From Pelomonas sp046294815 (GTDB taxonomy: Bacteria; Pseudomonadota; Gammaproteobacteria; Burkholderiales; Burkholderiaceae_C), in assembly GCA_046294815.1 (NCBI GenBank), contig JBKBOJ010000096.1, positions 1 to 8,941 on the forward strand: 8,941 bases of DNA, in the 5' to 3' direction. The first letter of the stretch is position 1. Every line of letters starts with the position of its first letter. Under the pieces are notes generated by a model. It was given only the letters and a program-made list of their open reading frames with translations, was not told the DNA's origin and did not search any database. The position numbers and the translations under genes were made by a program. This document shows positions 1 through 7,948 of the stretch, piece by piece.

Positions 1-851
1 ACCGCGCTGGACCGCGCCTACGGCGACCTGCCCGAGGCCCACGACTGGCTGACGCTGCCCGAGCGCTTCGACGCCCGGCTGGAGCTGCCCTGGCGCGTCG
101 AGCATGCGCCGGTGCTGCTGCAGTTTGCCGAGACGCTGCTGCGCCAGCTCTGCGCCTTCCTGGCCGCGCGCCATGCCGGCATACGCTCACTGCGCCTGGC
201 CTGGCGGCACGACGCCATGCGCCCGCGCGACGTGGCCGACGGCGGCGAGCTGAGCGTCGCCACCGCCGACACGACGCGCGACCTGGCCCGGCTGACCCGG
301 CTGCTGGCCGAGCACCTGGCCCGCACCACGCTGGCCGCGCCGGTCGGCGAGCTGCGCCTGAGCGCCGACCACCTGCTGCCGCTGCAGCAAGGCAGCGCCA
401 GCCTGCTGCCCGGCCCGGGCGACGCGCAGGACCACATCACCACGAACGCGCTGCTGGAGCGCCTGTGCGTGCGCCTGGGCGCCGAACGCGTGCGCGCAGG
501 CCGGCTGCACGAAGACCACCGGCTGGACCGCATGCAGCGCTGGCTGCCCTGGCCGGCACCGCCCGCCGCCACGGTGCGCCCGCCGCCCGGGCCGCAGCCC
601 ACCTGGCTCATCGAGCCGCCGCAGCCACTGCGCTGCGATGCGCAGGAGCGGCCGCTCTACGCCGGCCCGCTGGAGCGCATCAGCGGCCCGCACCGCATCG
701 AAACCGGCTGGTGGGAAGGGCGCGCCGCGCTGCAAACGCGCGACTATTTCGTCTACCGCAGCCGCACGCGCGGGCTGCTGTGGGTCTACCACGAGCGGCC
801 GTCATCGACGGCGCCGGACCCGTCGGGCTGGTTCCTGCACGGGGTGTTTGC

Positions 852-855
<4 letters not shown>
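1..855 (+). CDS. imuB: ImuB, Y-family-like mutasome protein (5' partial, C-terminal 284 codons)
   Basis: C-terminal part of ImuB, the catalytically inactive Y-family polymerase relative that links the error-prone polymerase DnaE2 to the sliding clamp in the SOS mutasome. The frame is open from the first base, so the N-terminal part, probably around 200 residues with the palm/fingers, lies outside the window. What remains starts with the end of the polymerase-like core and the little-finger-like region (visible residues 1-75, including ALDRAYGDLPEA and LELPWRVE). A linker follows with a degenerate clamp-binding candidate, SASLL (visible residues 132-136, positions 394-408). The end is the conserved ImuB C-terminal domain (about residues 215-284) with GPHRIETGWW, RDYFVYRS and the terminal WFLHGVFA. 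The stop overlaps the dnaE2 start as ATGA, indicating translational coupling. Naming rests on these recognisable motifs and on dnaE2 being next. Control by LexA is expected from the family, but its promoter is not in the window. Confidence 0.9.
841..846 (+). promoter_or_regulatory. Candidate ribosome binding site for dnaE2
   Basis: GGGGTG lies inside the last codons of imuB, five bases before the ATG at 852. It is a partial match to the anti-Shine-Dalgarno complement and supports the ATG in the ATGA overlap as the true dnaE2 start, rather than a start further upstream inside imuB. Confidence 0.4.
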
Positions 856-4049
<3,194 letters not shown>

Positions 4050-4134
4050 CCCTGGGAAAGCACTGACAAAATCTGGACACTGGATCACCTGGTGAGCCAC
4101 CTGCCGCCTAAGCTGGCTCGTCGTCTTCTGGCGC

Positions 4135-4156
4135 CGCCCGCCTTCACCGGCGGGCG
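4135..4156. terminator. GC-rich hairpin, possible end of the imuB-dnaE2 transcript
   Basis: An eight-base perfect inverted repeat (CGCCCGCC at 4135-4142 and GGCGGGCG at 4149-4156) encloses a six-base loop, TTCACC. It lies 85 bases after the dnaE2 stop. No run of T follows on either strand, so it is not a classical intrinsic terminator. It may pause polymerase, protect a 3' end, or be a chance product of high GC content. Confidence 0.3.
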
Positions 4157-4323
4157 CGAATGAAGCCGGCCGCGGCTCGGCATCCAGACCTGGCGCAGCC
4201 GCACTGCCCTGCCTCAGCCTATGGCTGCAATCGTCGCTAGCGGCCAACCGCGCTGCCTGGCGCTGACCGCAGCACCCGCCTGAAGCTCGCCTCGAGCACG
4301 CACCACCGACCCGGCCCTGTAAA

Positions 4324-4352
4324 TTCGCAGGCATTACGCCAACCCGTACAAA
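4324..4352 (+). promoter_or_regulatory. Weak candidate promoter for udk
   Basis: TTCGCA (4324-4329) and TACAAA (4347-4352) are 17 bases apart and each match four of six sigma-70 consensus bases. If used, transcription would begin at about the udk ATG (4358), giving a leaderless or nearly leaderless message. That fits the lack of a good Shine-Dalgarno sequence before udk but is unusual. A rival -10-like TAAATT lies at 4320-4325 without a good -35. Both are inferences from short matches. Confidence 0.2.
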
Positions 4353-4357
4353 GCCCC

Positions 4358-4999
4358 ATGCCAAAAACCCATCACAAACCCTTCGTCATCGGTGTCGCAG
4401 GCGGCAGCGGCAGCGGCAAATCGACGGTGACGCGCCAGGTGCTGGCCGCCATCGGGCCGGAAAAGGTGGCGGTGGTGATGCAGGACGATTACTACCGGGA
4501 CCAGTCCCACATGCCGCCGGAGGACCGGCGCAAGCAGAACTACGACCATCCCGACGCCTTCGACTGGCCGCTGATGGCGCAGCACCTGGCCGCGTTGCGC
4601 AGGGGGGAGGCCATCGAGATGCCGGTGTACGACTTCGCTGCCGACAATCGCTCCAGCCGGACCATCACCGTGAAGCCGGCGCCGGTGATCGTGGTCGAGG
4701 GGCTGTTCGCGCTGTACGACGCCAAGCTGCGCAACATGATGTCGCTGAAGATTTATGTCGACACGGCCTCGGACGTGCGCTTCATCCGGCGGCTGCAGCG
4801 CGACATCGCGGAGCGCGGCCGCAGCACCGAGTCGGTGGTGCAGCAGTACCTGGACACCGTGCGCCCCATGCACAAGCAGTTCATCGAGCCGACCAAGCGC
4901 AACGCCGACGTGATCCTGCCGCACGGTGCCAACGGCCCGGCGGTGGACATCATCACCACCAAGGTCAAGAGCCTGTTGAGCGACAACGCGCGCGGCTGA
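4358..4999 (+). CDS. udk: Uridine kinase
   Basis: Cytosolic uridine/cytidine kinase (213 residues), which phosphorylates uridine and cytidine to UMP and CMP in pyrimidine salvage. The P-loop GGSGSGKST is at residues 15-23. The family motifs follow in the usual order: QDDYYRD (42-48) with the acidic catalytic/magnesium residues, NYDHPDAFDW (61-70) and PVYDF (89-93) in the nucleoside pocket, VIVVEGLFALYD (110-121), the arginine-rich lid RRLQRDIAERGR (144-155), and RPMHKQFIEPTKRNADVILP (169-188). Length is normal for bacterial Udk. The ATG gives a short basic leader before the first strand (FVIGVAGG). No strong Shine-Dalgarno is visible upstream. It stands alone on this strand: 308 bp after dnaE2 and converging on alkB, with only 21 bp between the two stop codons and no evident terminator there. 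A phosphoribulokinase-type paralogue is unlikely given the full set of Udk motifs. Confidence 0.96.
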   Translation: MPKTHHKPFVIGVAGGSGSGKSTVTRQVLAAIGPEKVAVVMQDDYYRDQSHMPPEDRRKQNYDHPDAFDWPLMAQHLAALRRGEAIEMPVYDFAADNRSSRTITVKPAPVIVVEGLFALYDAKLRNMMSLKIYVDTASDVRFIRRLQRDIAERGRSTESVVQQYLDTVRPMHKQFIEPTKRNADVILPHGANGPAVDIITTKVKSLLSDNARG

Positions 5000-5020
5000 G
5001 CGCCAGCGCCTGCGGCTTCG

Positions 5021-6181
5021 TCACCGGCCCGGCTGCACCTCGCGCCATCGGCGCGCGCCCGGCTGCACATTCGCCCGCCCGACCTCCCCGCCGTAATGGG
5101 CCAGCACCCGCCGGTCCATCACGCGGAACCACAGCCACGGCACGTAGGCCAGCAGCAGCAGGCCGGCATAGCCGCTGGGCAGTTGCGGCGCCTGCTCGAA
5201 GTGGCGCAGTGCCTGGTAGCGCCGCGCCGGGTGGGCATGGTGGTCGCTGTGGCGTTGCAGGTGGTAGAGGAACAGGTTGGACACGCGGTGGTTGCTGTTC
5301 CACGAGTGCTCGGGCGCGCAGCGCTCGTAGTGGCCGTCGGGCCGGCGCTGGCGCAGCAGGCCGTAGTGCTCGATGTAGTTCACCACCTCCAGCAGCTGGA
5401 TGCCGTAGGCGGCCTGCACGAACAGAAAGGGCAGCACCGCCCAGCCCAGCCAGGCCACCAGGGCGGCGTAGAGCACGGCGGTCATGGCCCAGGCCTGCAG
5501 GCATTGGTTGCGCCAGTGCCAGGCAGGCAGGCCATGACCGGCCAGGCGTTCGCGCTCCAGCGCCCAGGCCGAGCGCAGGCTGCCCCCCACGGTGCGCGGC
5601 AGAAAGGCCCAGAAGCTCTCGCCAAGCCGTGCGCTGGCCGGGTCTTCGGGCGTGGCCACGCGGCGGTGGTGGCCGCGGTTGTGCTCGACGAAGAAGTGGC
5701 CATAGGCCACCGGCGCCAGCACGATGCGCGCCAGCCAGCGCTCCCAGGCGGCATGCTTGTGACCCAGTTCGTGCGCGGTGTTGATGGCCACGCCGTTGAT
5801 GCCGCCCACGGTCAGCACCAGGCCTGCCAGGCCCAGCCACGACAGCCCGCCGTGCACGGCCAGCCAGGCGCCGTGCAGCGTGAGCCCGAACTGCAGCGGC
5901 ACGAACAGCAGCAGCACGCCGAGGTACCAGCGGTCGGCCTCCAGCGCCGGCACTTGCGCCTCGGGCGGGTTGCTGCGGTCCTCGCCCAGCAGCCAGTCCA
6001 GCAGCGGGATGAGCGTGTAGACGACCAGCGGCATCAGCCACAGCCACAGCGGGTTGCCGGTGGCGCCAGCCTTGGCGACGTTGAGCCAGGCCAAGCCCGG
6101 GAACAGGCCCGACAGCAGCCAGGCGTGGCGCTTGGCGTCGCGCCAGTGCGCGGGGGCGGGGGCCGAGGTGAGAGCGGGCAT
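5021..6181 (-). CDS. alkB: Alkane 1-monooxygenase (AlkB-type membrane di-iron hydroxylase)
   Basis: Integral membrane non-haem di-iron enzyme (386 residues) that hydroxylates n-alkanes at the terminal carbon, with electrons from rubredoxin and rubredoxin reductase. The histidine boxes are all present: HELGHK (137-142), EHNRGHH (166-172) and LQRHSDHHA (308-316). So is the AlkB signature NYIEHYGL (268-275), which separates it from fatty-acid desaturases. Hydrophobic segments lie near residues 22-38, 45-65, 87-108, 115-133, 150-164, 228-262 and 338-352. The start at 6181 (MPALTSAPAP) is the only ATG before the first membrane segment; the frame stays open far upstream but only antisense to msrP. 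Only a weak GAG stands before the start. No rubredoxin, AlkS/AraC-type regulator or aldehyde/alcohol dehydrogenase gene is adjacent, so redox partners must be encoded elsewhere. Valine 54 seems to occupy the position of the tryptophan 55 gate of the P. putida GPo1 enzyme. Confidence 0.95.
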   Translation of the reverse strand: MPALTSAPAPAHWRDAKRHAWLLSGLFPGLAWLNVAKAGATGNPLWLWLMPLVVYTLIPLLDWLLGEDRSNPPEAQVPALEADRWYLGVLLLFVPLQFGLTLHGAWLAVHGGLSWLGLAGLVLTVGGINGVAINTAHELGHKHAAWERWLARIVLAPVAYGHFFVEHNRGHHRRVATPEDPASARLGESFWAFLPRTVGGSLRSAWALERERLAGHGLPAWHWRNQCLQAWAMTAVLYAALVAWLGWAVLPFLFVQAAYGIQLLEVVNYIEHYGLLRQRRPDGHYERCAPEHSWNSNHRVSNLFLYHLQRHSDHHAHPARRYQALRHFEQAPQLPSGYAGLLLLAYVPWLWFRVMDRRVLAHYGGEVGRANVQPGARRWREVQPGR

Positions 6182-6191
6182 GCCGGCATGC
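6178..6191. repeat. Perfect 14-bp palindrome covering the alkB start codon
   Basis: GCATGCCGGCATGC equals its own reverse complement. On the minus strand it includes the alkB ATG (6181-6179) and the four codon-distance region before it, where a ribosome binding site would lie. It could be an operator half-site pair, a small mRNA hairpin affecting initiation, or chance; nothing in the sequence decides between these. Confidence 0.5.
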
Positions 6192-6340
6192 TCGGCCGCG
6201 TTGGCGCCGCGGTCAAGCCCGGTCTTGCCCGCCGGGGCGCTCGGGTTTGCACACGGCGGCGGGCAGGCCGGCGGCGGCGGGTGTAAGGTGCGCCGCACGC
6301 TGGCCGACCGCAGCGCCAACGCCCTTGCACCGACACCGCC
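6182..6340. promoter_or_regulatory. Divergent control region between alkB and msrP
   Basis: This 159-bp gap must hold the promoters for alkB (leftward) and for msrPQ (rightward) unless either is transcribed from inside a neighbour. It is very GC-rich. No strong sigma-70 pair is visible. The best fragments are TTGCAC at 6247-6252, with no -10 at proper spacing, and TAAGGT at 6281-6286. It contains a nine-base inverted repeat (6226-6265) and two copies of CGGCGGCGGG 15 bp apart (6254-6263 and 6269-6278). Confidence 0.45.
6226..6265. repeat. Nine-base inverted repeat in the alkB-msrP divergent region
   Basis: TGCCCGCCG (6226-6234) and CGGCGGGCA (6257-6265) are exact reverse complements separated by 22 bases. 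The right arm overlaps the first of two CGGCGGCGGG direct repeats. The arms could form a hairpin in a leader transcript or bind a dimeric regulator, but the GC bias of the region makes chance matches fairly likely. Confidence 0.4.
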
Positions 6341-7297
6341 ATGCTGATCCGAATCCCTGCCCCCCACGAGCCGCTGCCCAGCGAGATCACCCCGCGCGCG
6401 CTGTACCTGAACCGCCGCACCGCGCTGGCCGGCCTGGGCCTGGCCGCCGCCGCGCCGCTGGCGCTGGCCCAGGGCGGCAAGCTGGCCAAGCTGCCCGGCG
6501 CGCGCAGCGCGGTGGCCGGCGCCGTGGTGCTGGACAAGCCCACGGCCTATGCCGACGCGACCTCGTACAACAACTTCTACGAATTCGGCACCGACAAAGA
6601 CGACCCCGCCCGCCGCGCCCACACGCTGAAGACGCGCCCCTGGACGGTGCAGGTGGAGGGCGAATGCGCCAAGCCGGGCACGTATGACATCGAGGCCCTG
6701 CTCAAGCTCGCGCCCATGGAGGAGCGCATCTACCGGCTGCGCTGCGTGGAGGGCTGGAGCATGGTGATCCCGTGGGTGGGCTATTCGCTGGCCGAGCTGA
6801 TCAAGCGCGCCGAACCCACCGGCAAGGCGAAGTTCGTCGAGTTCACGACGCTGGCCGACCGCAGCCAGATGCCGGGCCTGCGCTCGGGCGTGCTGGACTG
6901 GCCCTATGTGGAGGGCCTGCGCATGGATGAGGCCATGCACCCGCTGGCGCTGCTGAGCTTTGGCATGTATGGCGAGGTGCTGCCCAACCAGAACGGCGCG
7001 CCGGTGCGCATCGTGCTGCCGTGGAAGTACGGCTTCAAGTCGGCCAAGAGCATCGTGAAGATCCGCTTCGTCGAGAAGCAGCCCAAGAGCAGCTGGGAGC
7101 TGAGCGCGCCACAGGAGTACGGCTTCTACTCCAACGTGAATCCGAGCGTGCCGCATCCGCGCTGGAGCCAGGCCAGCGAGCGCCGCATCGGCGAGGACGG
7201 CCTGTTCACGAAGAAGCGCCCCACGCTGATGTTCAACGGCTACGAGGCGCAGGTGGGCCAGCTGTACGCGGGCATGGACCTGAAAAAGTTCTATTGA
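6341..7297 (+). CDS. msrP: Protein-methionine-sulfoxide reductase catalytic subunit MsrP (YedY), Tat-exported
   Basis: Periplasmic molybdopterin enzyme (318 residues) of the sulfite-oxidase fold that reduces methionine sulfoxide in oxidised envelope proteins. The N-terminus MLIRIPAPHEPLPSEITPRA is typical of MsrP, followed by a Tat signal with twin arginines (LNRRTALAGL, RR at 25-26), an alanine-rich hydrophobic stretch and a likely cleavage after ALA (residue 43). TSYNNFYEFGTDK (75-87) and RLRCVEGWSMVIPW (132-145) are family motifs; C135 is the expected molybdenum ligand. The protein ends with GQLYAGMDLKKFY, as family members do. The ATG at 6341 gives the normal leader, although no clear Shine-Dalgarno precedes it. 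Its stop shares a base with the msrQ start, as expected for a two-subunit system. The length is close to that of the E. coli protein. Confidence 0.96.
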   Translation: MLIRIPAPHEPLPSEITPRALYLNRRTALAGLGLAAAAPLALAQGGKLAKLPGARSAVAGAVVLDKPTAYADATSYNNFYEFGTDKDDPARRAHTLKTRPWTVQVEGECAKPGTYDIEALLKLAPMEERIYRLRCVEGWSMVIPWVGYSLAELIKRAEPTGKAKFVEFTTLADRSQMPGLRSGVLDWPYVEGLRMDEAMHPLALLSFGMYGEVLPNQNGAPVRIVLPWKYGFKSAKSIVKIRFVEKQPKSSWELSAPQEYGFYSNVNPSVPHPRWSQASERRIGEDGLFTKKRPTLMFNGYEAQVGQLYAGMDLKKFY

Positions 7298-7923
7298 TGC
7301 GGCGCGCGCTCACGGCGGCGCTGCTGCACCCTGCGGCCAAACCGCTGCTGTTCACGGCCAGCCTGGCGCCGCTGGCCTGGCTGGTGTGGGGCGCCGCCGC
7401 CAACCGGCTGGGCGCCAACCCAGCGGAGGCGCTGATCCGCGGCCTGGGCGAGTGGGCGCTGCGCGGCCTGTGGCTGACGCTGGCCATCACGCCGCTGCGC
7501 GAGTTGACCGAGCTGGCCGCGCTGGCGCGCTTCAGGCGCATGGCGGGCGTGTTCAGCTTCGCCTATGCCTCGCTGCACCTGCTGGCCTATGGCTGGCTGG
7601 ACATGGGGCTGGACTTGGCTGAGATCGCCGCCGACATCCCCAAGCGCCCCTTCGTCCTGATGGGCTTCACGGCCTGGGCGCTGATGCTGCCGCTGGCGGC
7701 CACCAGCCTCAATCGCGCCATCAAGGCCTTGGGCGCGCGGCGCTGGCAGCTGCTGCACAGGTCCGCCTACGCGGTGGGCGTGCTGGCACTGCTGCACTTC
7801 ATCTGGATGCGCGCCGGCAAGAGCAACTTTGCCGAGCCGGCCGTCTACGGCGTGATCCTGGCTGCGCTGCTGGGGTGGCGGCTCTGGAAGCGGCTGAGCG
7901 TGGCGCGGGCGCCGCGGGGATAA
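7297..7923 (+). CDS. msrQ: MsrQ, haem-binding membrane subunit of the MsrPQ system
   Basis: Inner-membrane b-type cytochrome (208 residues) of the ferric-reductase-like transmembrane family that delivers electrons to MsrP. About six hydrophobic helices are visible (roughly 15-33, 51-66, 83-100, 119-137, 154-171 and 181-196). Likely haem-ligand histidines are H94 (ASLHLLAYGW), H154 (LLHRSAYAV) and H167 (LLHFIW). The ARRWQLLHRSAY stretch is characteristic of MsrQ. The ATG at 7297 sits in a TGATG junction with msrP, implying coupled translation; the frame remains open upstream but overlaps msrP there. The length is normal, with no fused flavin domain. In E. coli, the flavin reductase Fre or quinol can reduce MsrQ; here a flavoprotein gene follows after 25 bp, which may or may not be its reductant. 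Confidence 0.94.
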   Translation: MRRALTAALLHPAAKPLLFTASLAPLAWLVWGAAANRLGANPAEALIRGLGEWALRGLWLTLAITPLRELTELAALARFRRMAGVFSFAYASLHLLAYGWLDMGLDLAEIAADIPKRPFVLMGFTAWALMLPLAATSLNRAIKALGARRWQLLHRSAYAVGVLALLHFIWMRAGKSNFAEPAVYGVILAALLGWRLWKRLSVARAPRG

Positions 7924-7948
7924 TTCGCGGCTTTGCTCCAGCCGCACC

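Larger units (their letters stand above)
4050..4357. other. Intergenic region between dnaE2 and udk, no gene seen
   Basis: This 308-bp gap holds no convincing coding sequence. The only ATG frame checked, at 4160, stops after about 26 codons and lacks a clear ribosome binding site. It contains a GC-rich perfect hairpin (4135-4156), an 11-base imperfect-centre palindrome TCACCTGGTGA (4085-4095), a twelve-base-spaced repeat of CACCTG (4086 and 4098), and weak promoter-like hexamers just before udk. No terminal inverted repeats, tRNA-like fold or LexA box was recognised by eye. Confidence 0.6.

Noticed and set aside
465..851. Possible upstream extension of dnaE2 within the same open frame
   Set aside because: The extra 129 codons are alanine/arginine/proline-rich out-of-frame imuB sequence. 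The ATGA overlap at 852, the GGGGTG before it and the family N-terminus all support the later start.
4050..4130. Insertion-sequence end-like text (TGGACACTGG) after dnaE2
   Set aside because: No matching inverted partner, transposase remnant or target duplication was found; the resemblance is short and probably chance.
4160..4240. Small ORF of about 26 codons in the dnaE2-udk gap
   Set aside because: There is no clear ribosome binding site and no recognisable peptide, and such short frames are expected by chance.
5028..5068. Direct repeat CCCGGCTGCAC, 30 bp apart, in the 3' end of alkB (gives VQPG twice)
   Set aside because: Two short copies in a variable C-terminal tail look like minor local duplication or chance; there is no functional reading.
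6188..6216. Promoter for alkB: TTGACC (6216-6211) and GAGCAT (6193-6188) with 17-base spacing on the minus strand
   Set aside because: The -35 is good but the -10 matches only three bases, and transcription would start at the initiation codon. This is too weak to list as a feature.
6182..7156. Upstream extension of the alkB frame to 7156 on the minus strand
   Set aside because: This part is antisense to msrP and the control region. AlkB proteins of normal length begin at the ATG at 6181.
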